Source of the DNA: JAJFKX01 sp965230265
GTDB lineage: Bacteria > Pseudomonadota > Gammaproteobacteria > Xanthomonadales > Wenzhouxiangellaceae
Direction of reading: 5' to 3'
Assembly (NCBI GenBank): GCA_965230265.1
Contig: OZ245999.1
Span: 620,001-684,000, forward strand
Length of the DNA: 64,000 bases
Position 1 is the first letter of the stretch. Every line of letters begins with the position of its first letter. The position numbers and the translations under genes are program-made. The notes below the pieces were generated by a model that saw only the letters and a list, made by a program, of their open reading frames with translations, was not told where the DNA came from and made no database searches. Positions 24,209-32,736 of this stretch are shown here, piece by piece.

Positions 24209-26560
24209 ATGAGGATTTCTAAAACTTTTCAACGGATGATAATGACTGCTTTATGTCTATCACCGTTAATGCTATCTGCGCAGGACAGCGCAATTTATAT
24301 TGTCAAATTTGAAGAAGCCAGCTTGGTTCAGCAGTTAGGTGGAATTGATAACAGTGCGGTCGCCAGGCGTGCTGCCAGTGGCAGAATGAAATTCGATGCC
24401 AGAAGCCCGGTAGCACAGGCGGCATTAAACGAATTACGTCAGATTCAGGACAGGCACTTACAATCGATCGAACAATCCCTTGGCCGTGATGTGCCTGTTA
24501 AGTTCCGTTACGATGCCACGCTTAATGGCATGGCGTTGGAAATGACTGCCGCCGAAGCCCAGCAAATTGAAAATGTTCCGGGTATTGCCTGGGTTCAAGA
24601 AGAAGTGGTTTATTCTTTGGATACTGACCGCGGCCCTGAGTTTATCGGTGCACATCAAATCTGGAGCGGTGAAGCCACTCACAGTGGAGTCGGCCATATG
24701 GGTGAGGGCATGATCATCGGTACAATCGACACGGGTATCAATACCGATCATCCCTCTTTTGCAGCAGTTGGTGATGACGGTTTTGCCGTTACCAACCCGC
24801 TCGGCAGCGGTAACTTTTTGGGTGACTGTAACCCTGGCGGCCCGGGCACACAGGTGGTTTGTAACGATAAATTGATTGGTGCCTGGGGTTTTGCCAGCGG
24901 CCCTGAAGATAACGATGGACATGGTTCACATACCGCCAGCACCTCCGGTGGCAACATTGTTAACGGTCCATTTGTGCATTCGAACGGTCAGGTTTTTGAT
25001 GTGGCCCAAATGAGCGGCGTAGCACCTCATGCCAATGTGATTTCTTATGCAGGTTGTTGCACGGGCGCGGCACTGATCGCTTCTATTAACCAGGGCATTC
25101 TGGATGGCGTAGACGCATTAAACTACTCCATCGGGCCTACAGCGGGTGGACGGGGAATCAGCCCCTGGCAGGATACCCAGGATCGTGGCTTTTTGGATGC
25201 CCTGGGCGCGGGGATTTTCGTAGCAGCCAGTGCAGGTAATACCCGTGCCGGTACCAATGATAACCCCGAAGCGGATGTTTCGCATCGCGGCCCATGGATT
25301 ATGACGGTGGCCAATAGTACGCACGATCGTATTAATAAAAACGCCGTCAGCATTACATCACCACCGCCTGCACCTGGCGATAATGTCACCGATTTGTATG
25401 GGTTGGTTGGTACTGGTCCGGCATTTACTGCGCAGATCAGCGACCCCATGGTTGCAGCCAGTGATGTTGACCCGGCAAACTTTGAGGGCTGTAATGCCTG
25501 GACGGGTTCGCCGTTTGCCAACAGCATTGCCTTGATTAGTCGTGGAAGCTGTTCTTTTGAAGACAAGGTGAATAATGCAGCGGCTGCAGGTGCAACTTCT
25601 GTAGTGGTATTCAATAACGCTAGCCCTTTACCTATTGTAATGGGGGCTTTGGAAACAACCACGATACCTTCACTAATGGTTGGTTCAGATGATGGCGCTG
25701 CATTGGAAACTTATTTGAATGATAACCCTGCAGCTACGACCGTGCTGGATGACGATACCGAGATTACGCTGGAACCGCTGGCTGGCAACGTGTTGGCGGG
25801 CGGTAGTCTGGTAGGTCCTAATTTGGACTTCGATTTAACCAAACCATCCATTAATGGACCTGGAACCAATATTTTCGCGGCCAATGATGATGATGGCACC
25901 GGCATCTTCCAGTTTTTGTCAGGGACTTCAATGTCAAGCCCACATTTGGCAGGTTCAGGTACCCTGATGCTGGCTGAACACCCGGACTGGAGTGTTATGG
26001 AAGTAAAATCGGCGATGATGATGACTGCATTTGCTGGTGGCAGAGCACCAGATGGCGTAACCGCTGCAACACCTGATCAGGTAGGTTCAGGTACCGTTGA
26101 TTTGACCAAGGCTGCATTGGCAGGTCTGGTGATGCACGATAGCTTTGCGAATATGCTGGCTGCCGACCCGGCAACCGGTGGTGATCCAAGCACGGTTAAT
26201 GTGCCCAGCACGCGCAGCACCAACTGCAGCCCAACCTGTACTTGGACCCGTACGGTACGCAACACTTTGGATACCGATGCCAACTGGACTGCAGCAGGTT
26301 CAGGTGATGGATTTACGGTTACCATTACGCCCTCCAATTTTGGTCTGTTGTCCGGCGATGTGTTATTCAGAGATGGCCTGGAACCAGGTGTGGCATTGGT
26401 CAGCTCTCAACAAACATTGACCATTACAGCCAATGGTGTAAGCAGTGGTGCCAGCATGGTGTTTGGTGAAGTGATGTTGACCGAAGATGGTGGACAGTCG
26501 CCAGATGAGCGCATTACTGTCGCAGTCAGCGAAGCAGTACCACCACCGCCACCTATTTAG
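24209..26560 (+). CDS. Secreted S8 subtilisin-like serine protease with PA insert
   Basis: A 783-residue secreted protease. Order: signal peptide (residues 1-24, 'ALCLSPLMLSA'); inhibitor I9-type propeptide (about 26-135); catalytic domain with Asp in 'IIGTIDTGINTDHP', His in 'DNDGHGSHTAST' and Ser in 'SGTSMSSPHLAG'. A PA domain is inserted between His and Ser ('IALISRGSCSFEDKVNNAAA' and 'VVFNNA'). After the catalytic domain comes a beta-sandwich-like tail, and the protein ends in a short polyproline stretch (PPPPPI). A segment 'LFRDGLEPG' resembles the DGFE tails of other secreted proteins here but is internal. AGAGG lies about 9 nt before the start. It is flanked by a strong terminator. Confidence 0.95.
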   Translation: MRISKTFQRMIMTALCLSPLMLSAQDSAIYIVKFEEASLVQQLGGIDNSAVARRAASGRMKFDARSPVAQAALNELRQIQDRHLQSIEQSLGRDVPVKFRYDATLNGMALEMTAAEAQQIENVPGIAWVQEEVVYSLDTDRGPEFIGAHQIWSGEATHSGVGHMGEGMIIGTIDTGINTDHPSFAAVGDDGFAVTNPLGSGNFLGDCNPGGPGTQVVCNDKLIGAWGFASGPEDNDGHGSHTASTSGGNIVNGPFVHSNGQVFDVAQMSGVAPHANVISYAGCCTGAALIASINQGILDGVDALNYSIGPTAGGRGISPWQDTQDRGFLDALGAGIFVAASAGNTRAGTNDNPEADVSHRGPWIMTVANSTHDRINKNAVSITSPPPAPGDNVTDLYGLVGTGPAFTAQISDPMVAASDVDPANFEGCNAWTGSPFANSIALISRGSCSFEDKVNNAAAAGATSVVVFNNASPLPIVMGALETTTIPSLMVGSDDGAALETYLNDNPAATTVLDDDTEITLEPLAGNVLAGGSLVGPNLDFDLTKPSINGPGTNIFAANDDDGTGIFQFLSGTSMSSPHLAGSGTLMLAEHPDWSVMEVKSAMMMTAFAGGRAPDGVTAATPDQVGSGTVDLTKAALAGLVMHDSFANMLAADPATGGDPSTVNVPSTRSTNCSPTCTWTRTVRNTLDTDANWTAAGSGDGFTVTITPSNFGLLSGDVLFRDGLEPGVALVSSQQTLTITANGVSSGASMVFGEVMLTEDGGQSPDERITVAVSEAVPPPPPI

Positions 26561-26584
26561 AATCTGGTTCAATTAATAGTCATG

Positions 26585-26614
26585 AAAAGCGGTGCCACAG
26601 GCACCGCTTTTTTT
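26585..26614 (+). terminator. Rho-independent terminator after the subtilase gene
   Basis: The stem GCGGTGCC (26589-26596), loop ACA and GGCACCGC (26600-26607) are followed by seven T. It starts 25 bp after the stop codon. Confidence 0.93.
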
Positions 26615-26700
26615 ATGCCAAGATGATATTGATCGTGTAATCGTGTAGCGCCATGGGTTCATTAATGGCGTCTGTTGAAGGGTGATGAGTCTCGAAAGGG

Positions 26701-27198
26701 CTACAGTACTTTTTTGCGTGAATAAATAAGACCGGCAACCATTATCAGCATGGTGATGACAAGCAGGCCATTGGTATTGGCAGTTGGTACCGGTTTAGCA
26801 GATTGAATAACGCCAAAGGTTTGTTCCAGCTCTACTTCAAATTCATCGGGGTTTGCTGGAAAGGTGGTAGTGATGGGGACCCGAAAAACGCTGAGATTGT
26901 ATTCTCCAGCTGCTAATGTGCCCATATCGTAACGGTTAAAAACACTGGGAGGAACGCCACAGGGTGGTGGTGGGCCAAAGACCAAAAAAACATCGACTTG
27001 AGTACCAGTCAACTGGACACTATGGCCCAGCCCTTGGCTATTTTGCTCTGGACGATCACATCCGATATAAACTTCCAATTCAAATGGCTGGTCTGAGAAG
27101 GGCTGCTCTGGTAACAGCCTGTAGGGCAAAAACGAAGCTGAAGCCGTACAGGCTGTTATACATAAAGCCAGAGAGATAAAAAACAGTCGGTGTATCAC
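26701..27198 (-). CDS. Small exported protein with IPTL-CTERM-like tail
   Basis: With the GTG start at 27198, supported by AGGG 6 nt upstream, the protein has 165 residues. The N-terminus 'MIHRLFFISLALCITAC' is a signal peptide with a possible lipobox (ITAC). The middle (about 110 residues) is a predicted beta-rich domain with two cysteines ('YIGCDRPEQ', 'PPPPCGVPP'). The C-terminus, 'PVPTANTNGLLVITMLIMV' followed by a second short hydrophobic part and SRKKVL, has the order of an IPTL-CTERM sorting signal: a V/I-P-T motif, one transmembrane helix and a basic tail. The Trp-Gly of the classic motif is not present. Function is unknown. An upstream TTG at 27234 would add 12 residues but places the signal peptide internally. 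Confidence 0.75.
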   Translation of the reverse strand: MIHRLFFISLALCITACTASASFLPYRLLPEQPFSDQPFELEVYIGCDRPEQNSQGLGHSVQLTGTQVDVFLVFGPPPPCGVPPSVFNRYDMGTLAAGEYNLSVFRVPITTTFPANPDEFEVELEQTFGVIQSAKPVPTANTNGLLVITMLIMVAGLIYSRKKVL

Positions 27199-27355
27199 GT
27201 TTTGCCCTTGGGTATTCAATGTTGACTTAATCAATCATTTTATCCAGCATTTTGGGGTTGCAAAGATGGGTCGATCAGCAATGCTGATGCCAAGCAATAA
27301 CAGTGATTATTTTTTGTGATGCCTGATAAACGATAACCTGCTGTCTGGCAAGGGC

Positions 27356-27386
27356 ATCGATTCCCATTTAGGACATGGGAATCGAT
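27356..27386. repeat. Perfect 12-bp inverted repeat between two secreted-protein genes
   Basis: ATCGATTCCCAT (27356-27367) and ATGGGAATCGAT (27375-27386) flank a 7-nt loop, 21 bp beyond the end of the Asp-box protein gene (minus strand). There is no T-run on either side, so it is not a standard terminator; it may still stop transcription or protect the 3' end. Confidence 0.6.
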
Positions 27387-27406
27387 TCGTTAAATGGTCA
27401 ATTTGG

Positions 27407-30244
27407 TTACTCAACTTCCATGCCGTCGCTGAAAAACTCTTCAGTCAAAATAGCAGCGGCGCCTTGGAAAACAATGACGTTATCTGCAGGGGTATTGTCG
27501 CCGATATCACCATCGATCAGTTCAAAGGTCCAGGTGTTGCCCGTATTGGTGGCGGATAAACGTGACCACCTGTTGCGATCCTCATCCGGAAAAGCAATGC
27601 CATAGGCACGCATCTGCCAGGCGGGGTCAGTAAAATCACCTGCATGGTAAATTAACTCGACTTCGGCCTGTTGGCAGTCAGGAATGCGTAAATGTAAACC
27701 ATTAAACAGCAGATCATAGGTGATCTCATTAGGTATGGACTGTAGCAAATCAAGGCCAAAACTGTTTTCTAAACGATCACAGTTACCCAGTATAGGCGTC
27801 ACGCTGGCAGTAATGGTGCTCTGGGTGCCACGGGTTGCATCGTTGATGGTCGGTGAGGCAACAAAAGCCTGACTGGAATCTGCCGTACCATCTTGGTTAC
27901 CGTCTCCCCCATTGGGCGCCTGTTCTTCTTGCATATTAGTGGCACCATCCATTTCATCATCCGGCAGTACTTCAAAGGTTTGAATACCTCGGGTGGTACC
28001 AGCCTGGATCAGCAGGTTACTACCGGTGTTATCCAGGGCGAGCTTGAGTGCGATCGCAGACTCAGGAAACCCGACACTGATGGATGACCAGCTTAAGCCA
28101 CCATCGGTACTGACAAATACACCGCCATCGCCATTGCTTAACGGGTCGGCCGCCGCTGCATAGACGTCTCCGGTAGCAGGGTCTACGATAATATCCCGTA
28201 CATCCCTATTGGTCAGGCCGGTGCTGGAGAAAAACCAATTGGCACCACCATCTGTGGTTTTATAAATACTGCCCGCAAAGCTGTTGGCAAAATCATTGCT
28301 AGAGGCGTACAGGGTTTGTCCGGTAGCATCAGTCGGGTCAATGGCCAAAGATAAAATATTGGCCTCTGTAGTGGCGGGGTTACCATTAATCTTGGGCAGG
28401 CCATTGCTCATATGCACCCAGTTGGCCCCACCATCGGTTGTTTTGAAGACACCATTTTGAACTGTTGTTGGCGCATCAGTATCCTGCAACCCGCCGATGA
28501 AAGTAGCCGCATACAGCGTATTGCCGGTGGCATCGGTGGGGTCAAGTATGATTTGTACGGCCGAGGCGAATAACAAACGACCAGATACTCCTGTTTCTGT
28601 CGCCCCTATACCATTTTCCATAGGTACCCATGTAGCGCCAGCATTGGTGCTTTTGTATATCCTTGCTGCGTCTTGAACGACCATGGTACCGCCCATGCCA
28701 TCATCGACTTCGCTGAAGCGGCCGCTGCCACCGGCATAAAGTGTCTGAGAGGGTCCGGAACCGCCATTGCTGAATATATCAATGGCGATAGAGCGAACGG
28801 TGCCAAATGGAGAAAAAGCAGCCCCAGCTGGCAGTGGGATACCGTTATCAATAGTCGACCAGGTGATGCCACTGTCAGTGCTTTTATAAATGCCGCCGTT
28901 GGGTGGCAGCATCATGCCCATATCATCAAACTTGAACAGGTAGCGGCCACCGCCATACACCACATTGGTGGCGTTAGGATCAACACTCAGATCACGCAAG
29001 AAATCAGCGTCCAGGCCGGTATTGGTTTGATTCCATGTTAACCCGTTATTGGTGCTGCGGAAGTTGCTGAAACTACCAGAAAATGTGCCGCTTTCACCGA
29101 TGCCTGCATGTACCCGGTTGCCAGTGGTGACATCAACGGCACGAATACTGGTGGCATTAAAGCCGTTCACGCTAGGTGCCCAGGCAATGGCAGCTGGTGA
29201 GATACGTCGGTAGACACCATTGCTGGCTGAACCTGCCAATTGAATGGCTGGGTTAAACGGATCATAAGCCACTTGTGTGGAGTCTGTCGGTAATAGCGCT
29301 GAGTTACCGGTAAAACCGCTCAGTACATCGGTCCAGGTGACGCCGTCATCAAGGGTAAACCCCAACCCCTGGCGGCCACCGACGAAAACTTCATTATTGT
29401 TACTGGGGTTAGAGGTAATGTATTGTCCACCTCGGGTAGGAAAGGTACCAATGGTTGTCCAGGTTAGGCCAAAATCCAGGCTTCTGGCGACACCGGAAAA
29501 GTTAATGGCCCACATTTTGCCTGTCACACCGGCAAAGTGCATATCGTTAAAGCCGGTATCCTGCCATGGGCAGTCCATAGGGCAGGGAATTTCAGTCCAG
29601 CTTAAGCCGGCATTGACGCTTTGGAGTAAGCGAGTATTACCGCTGCCAAAAACATTTTCTGAAGTGCTTGCCAAAAGTGTATTAGGCACCGTTGGGTGTG
29701 CTGCCAGTGAGCTGATGGAAAAATCTGTACCTGGTAGAGCAGGGAGGGCCATCCAGGTTAGCCCGGCATTATCGGAACGTAACATACTGCCATCGCTAAG
29801 CCCGACATAGAGCCTGCCAGGAAACACTGGTGATAGAGTGATATCGCTGATAAATGCATCCACAATTACCCCAGGTAGCGGGCTGCGATCTTGCCAGGTG
29901 GCTGCGCCATCATTGCTGAAGTAAACAAAACGTGATCCGAAAGCGTAGAGCGTATCGACAGCAGTCTGACTGTGTAGGATAGAGCCGGTTAATTGACGAT
30001 TGATGCCGGCATTGGCCTCAAACCAGTTCACACCACCATCAACGGTCTTGAATACACCGCCACGACTAACCGCATAAAAGGTGTTGATGGCATTGGGTGA
30101 GGCGATCAAACCATTGACACTGCCACCTTCTGGCCCGCTGGAGGTCCAGATACCAGGTCCGGCAAAGGCATTGAATGACAGGGCCAGCGCCAATAATGCA
30201 CTGCAAAACGGGTGCGTGGATAGCACCAAAGTTATTTTCGACAT
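27407..30244 (-). CDS. Large secreted Asp-box (BNR/VPS10-like) beta-propeller protein with DG-M-E tail
   Basis: A 945-residue secreted protein with a signal peptide ('ALLALALSFNAFA') and at least eleven Asp-box repeats of pattern S/T-x-D-x-G-x-x-W, for example 'FKTVDGGVNWF', 'LRSDNAGLTW', 'FRSTNNGLTW', 'YKSTDSGITW', 'FKTTDGGANW', 'YKTTDGGANW' and 'VSTDGGLSW'. These form one or two beta-propellers, as in sialidase-fold, VPS10 and xyloglucanase-like proteins. No sialidase catalytic Arg triad is evident, so binding or scaffold functions are as likely as hydrolysis. After the repeats come a TSP3-like 'GGDGNQDGTADSSQ' and a beta-domain, ending EEFFSDGMEVE. ATG 30244 is chosen because the signal peptide follows directly; ATG 30283 adds 13 residues. 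Confidence 0.85.
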   Translation of the reverse strand: MSKITLVLSTHPFCSALLALALSFNAFAGPGIWTSSGPEGGSVNGLIASPNAINTFYAVSRGGVFKTVDGGVNWFEANAGINRQLTGSILHSQTAVDTLYAFGSRFVYFSNDGAATWQDRSPLPGVIVDAFISDITLSPVFPGRLYVGLSDGSMLRSDNAGLTWMALPALPGTDFSISSLAAHPTVPNTLLASTSENVFGSGNTRLLQSVNAGLSWTEIPCPMDCPWQDTGFNDMHFAGVTGKMWAINFSGVARSLDFGLTWTTIGTFPTRGGQYITSNPSNNNEVFVGGRQGLGFTLDDGVTWTDVLSGFTGNSALLPTDSTQVAYDPFNPAIQLAGSASNGVYRRISPAAIAWAPSVNGFNATSIRAVDVTTGNRVHAGIGESGTFSGSFSNFRSTNNGLTWNQTNTGLDADFLRDLSVDPNATNVVYGGGRYLFKFDDMGMMLPPNGGIYKSTDSGITWSTIDNGIPLPAGAAFSPFGTVRSIAIDIFSNGGSGPSQTLYAGGSGRFSEVDDGMGGTMVVQDAARIYKSTNAGATWVPMENGIGATETGVSGRLLFASAVQIILDPTDATGNTLYAATFIGGLQDTDAPTTVQNGVFKTTDGGANWVHMSNGLPKINGNPATTEANILSLAIDPTDATGQTLYASSNDFANSFAGSIYKTTDGGANWFFSSTGLTNRDVRDIIVDPATGDVYAAAADPLSNGDGGVFVSTDGGLSWSSISVGFPESAIALKLALDNTGSNLLIQAGTTRGIQTFEVLPDDEMDGATNMQEEQAPNGGDGNQDGTADSSQAFVASPTINDATRGTQSTITASVTPILGNCDRLENSFGLDLLQSIPNEITYDLLFNGLHLRIPDCQQAEVELIYHAGDFTDPAWQMRAYGIAFPDEDRNRWSRLSATNTGNTWTFELIDGDIGDNTPADNVIVFQGAAAILTEEFFSDGMEVE

Positions 30245-30436
30245 TGCTCTAAACTCTCTGATTTTTTTAGGGTATCTTAACATCGATACACAAAAGAAAA
30301 ATTAATCAAACGCGTTGTGCGATGATTTCCTACAAGTTAATACGTATTTGGCCTACAAATAAGGACAGCTGATTGCTGATTGGTATTATTGCCAGGGGGG
30401 AGGCCTGCAGCAATAAGCTACAGGCATGGTTGGTTT

Positions 30437-31759
30437 TTAGTGCGGCAAAGCCAGGTCATCCAGCATGGCTTTTAAGAAGCGTGCTGCTTCACCACCAGTA
30501 CAGGCACGATGGTCAAAAGTCAGCGAGAGTGGAATGACCCGATGAACTTCAAAACCACCCAGTACGGGAGTGGCTTCATGGCGTAATTTACCGGCAGCCA
30601 CGATGGCCACACAGGGAGGATTAATCACTGGAGTGGCATAACGACCGGCGAATACACCGAAGTTAGACAGCATGATGGTGTAATCCTTAAGGTCTTCCGG
30701 TGGAATGCTGCGGTCTTTAACATTATCCCGCAGGCGATTAAGACCGGCACGTACATCTTCCGGCGTGGCATTGTGGACATTGCGCAAGGCAGGGACGAAT
30801 AAGCCGTCGGCGGTATCTACCGCAATACCCACATCCATACCTTTATGCAACATGCGTACGCCATCTTCACCGCTATACCAGGCGTTCAATCCTGGCTCGA
30901 CCTGGGCACCGGCCCACAAGGAGCGAATCAAACGGATAGTGATGTCCTCGCCAGGCTGCCAGGCGTGAATATCGGCATCGTCCATTAAAGTGGTTGGTAC
31001 GACCTTGGCGTGCGATTCGGACATAATTCTAGCCATGGTCCGGCGTGTACCGCGCACAGGTTCCCACTCGCCAGAAGGTACAGCAGCTGGAGCTGGAGTT
31101 GAAGCTCTGGCAGTGGTCGGTGCCGGTACGGTTTGCCGTTGAACAGCGGGTTCCGGTGTGATGGCTGGTGGAGAAATGGAAGCCGGTTGTTTTGCCGGTT
31201 CATCAGCAAGCAATGCGGGGTTGGCTGCGGCCTGTTTAACATCGGCTGCTGTGACCACATTGCCAGCACCACTGGGAGTAATGCGGGTTAGGTCAATTTT
31301 CAGTTTGCGTGCCAGGGCACGAACGGCGGGGCTGACCTTAACATTACCAATAGTGCTTAGCTGTTCGGTGACTACTCGATCGGTACTTTCCATGGCCCCA
31401 ACCACTGTGCCGGTATCTGGGCGGTCATCGTTGGTCGATGCATTGTCAGTGGTTGATTCTGGGGCTGTGGGCTGGGAAGTTTCTTCCACTTGTTCAATAG
31501 CAGAGGAACTGCTATCAGTTTCATCTGCCTGTCCAAAAGTTACCAGTGGTGCACCAGTTTCGATAACGTCACCAGGCTGGCCATGTAGAGTGCCTATCAC
31601 ACCATTTTCAGGACTGGGTACTTCGACCACAGCCTTGGCGGTTTCCATGGAAACCATTGGCTGGTCCACTTTAACTTCATCGCCTTCCTTGACAAACCAC
31701 TCGACGATCTCTGCGTCGGGTAAGCCTTCTCCAAGATCAGGCAGATTAAAAACTTTCAT
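30437..31759 (-). CDS. 2-oxoacid dehydrogenase E2 component (lipoyl acyltransferase)
   Basis: A 440-residue E2 with one lipoyl domain (lipoyl lysine in 'SMETAKAVVEVPSP'), an Ala/Pro/Thr-rich linker, the E1/E3-binding domain ('VKVSPAVRALARKLKI', 'ITPSGAGNVVTAADV'), a second long Pro/Ala linker and the catalytic acyltransferase domain. The usual catalytic H-R-x-x-D-G reads 'DHRACTGGEA' here, with Thr in the Asp position; this variant is, from memory, typical of some proteobacterial subfamilies. It overlaps the E1beta gene by 4 bp. The substrate (pyruvate, branched-chain or other 2-oxoacid) is not settled; no E3 gene is present in the window. Confidence 0.92.
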   Translation of the reverse strand: MKVFNLPDLGEGLPDAEIVEWFVKEGDEVKVDQPMVSMETAKAVVEVPSPENGVIGTLHGQPGDVIETGAPLVTFGQADETDSSSSAIEQVEETSQPTAPESTTDNASTNDDRPDTGTVVGAMESTDRVVTEQLSTIGNVKVSPAVRALARKLKIDLTRITPSGAGNVVTAADVKQAAANPALLADEPAKQPASISPPAITPEPAVQRQTVPAPTTARASTPAPAAVPSGEWEPVRGTRRTMARIMSESHAKVVPTTLMDDADIHAWQPGEDITIRLIRSLWAGAQVEPGLNAWYSGEDGVRMLHKGMDVGIAVDTADGLFVPALRNVHNATPEDVRAGLNRLRDNVKDRSIPPEDLKDYTIMLSNFGVFAGRYATPVINPPCVAIVAAGKLRHEATPVLGGFEVHRVIPLSLTFDHRACTGGEAARFLKAMLDDLALPH

Positions 31760-32736
31760 GAGACCTCCATAATTTCGTTAACGGCATTCATGATGCGATT
31801 AACGCTGGGCATATATTTCATTTCCATTTTGTACAGTGGCATGACGGAGTCATAACCGGTAACGCGTTTGACAGGTGCTTGTAGGTGCCACAGACCGGCA
31901 TCGGCTAATTGTGCGGCGATTTCTGCGCCCATACCACCGGTACGAGCGGCCTCATGAACAATCACACAACGCCCCGTTTTTTGAACCGATTCGATGATGG
32001 TCTCGGTATCCAATGGCTTAATGGTGGCAACATCAATCACTTCCGCACTGATGCCTTGTTCGGCCAGCTTGTCAGCAGCTTCCAGGGTTTCCTTAATCAT
32101 GGCACCCCAGGTCACCATAGTGATATCGCTGCCATCCCGGATGACATAGCAAACATCCAATGGCAGTTCTTCACCATCATCGGGGACTTCTTCTTTGTGC
32201 AAACGATAGATACGCTTGGGCTCTAGAAACACCACTGGATCAGGGTTGCGAATAGCCGCCAGCAGCAGACCATAAGCACGGGCTGGAGACGAGGGGATAA
32301 CCACTCGTAAACCAGGGATGTGTGCGAATAAGGTTTCGGTGCTTTCTGAGTGGTGCTCGGGTGCGTGGATACCACCACCATAAGGCGCACGTAAAACCAT
32401 CGGGCAATGCATACGGCCACGAGTACGGTGGCGCAAACGGGCAGCATGACAAACCATGTGATCGAGCATGGGGTAAATGAAGCCCATGAATTGTGCTTCG
32501 GCAATGGGCTTCATGCCCTGGGTGGCCATGCCTATGGTTAAACCTGCAATCATCACCTCTGCCAGTGGCGTATCGATAACCCGTTGATCACCAAACTTTT
32601 CCTGCAAACCATTGGTGGCCCGGAAAACGCCGCCATTGATGCCGACATCCTCGCCCAGCACGACCACTGAGTCATCGTGTTTCAGCTCCCAGGCCAGTGC
32701 CTGTGTGACGGCTTCTACCAGTGTAATGTTAGCCAT
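31756..32736 (-). CDS. 2-oxoacid dehydrogenase E1 component, beta subunit
   Basis: The 326-residue E1beta subunit pairs with E1alpha to bind TPP and decarboxylate the 2-oxoacid. It starts 'MANITLVEAVTQALAWEL' and has 'VVLGEDVGINGGVFRAT', 'RVIDTPLAEVMIAGLTIGMA', 'PYGGGIHAPEHHSES' and 'VIVHEAARTGGMGAEIA'. The ATG at 32736 overlaps the stop of E1alpha (TAATG), supporting translational coupling; 12 upstream in-frame residues belong to the E1alpha region and are rejected. The protein is more like the branched-chain/PdhB heterotetramer type than the single-chain AceE. Confidence 0.94.
   Translation of the reverse strand: MANITLVEAVTQALAWELKHDDSVVVLGEDVGINGGVFRATNGLQEKFGDQRVIDTPLAEVMIAGLTIGMATQGMKPIAEAQFMGFIYPMLDHMVCHAARLRHRTRGRMHCPMVLRAPYGGGIHAPEHHSESTETLFAHIPGLRVVIPSSPARAYGLLLAAIRNPDPVVFLEPKRIYRLHKEEVPDDGEELPLDVCYVIRDGSDITMVTWGAMIKETLEAADKLAEQGISAEVIDVATIKPLDTETIIESVQKTGRCVIVHEAARTGGMGAEIAAQLADAGLWHLQAPVKRVTGYDSVMPLYKMEMKYMPSVNRIMNAVNEIMEVS

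Noticed and set aside
24458..25662. Long minus-strand open frames opposite the subtilase gene
   Set aside because: They lie opposite a catalytic domain with an intact Asp-His-Ser triad; the frames are shadows of codon bias.
27356..27386. Rho-independent terminator
   Set aside because: No T-run on either strand, so it was reported only as an inverted repeat.
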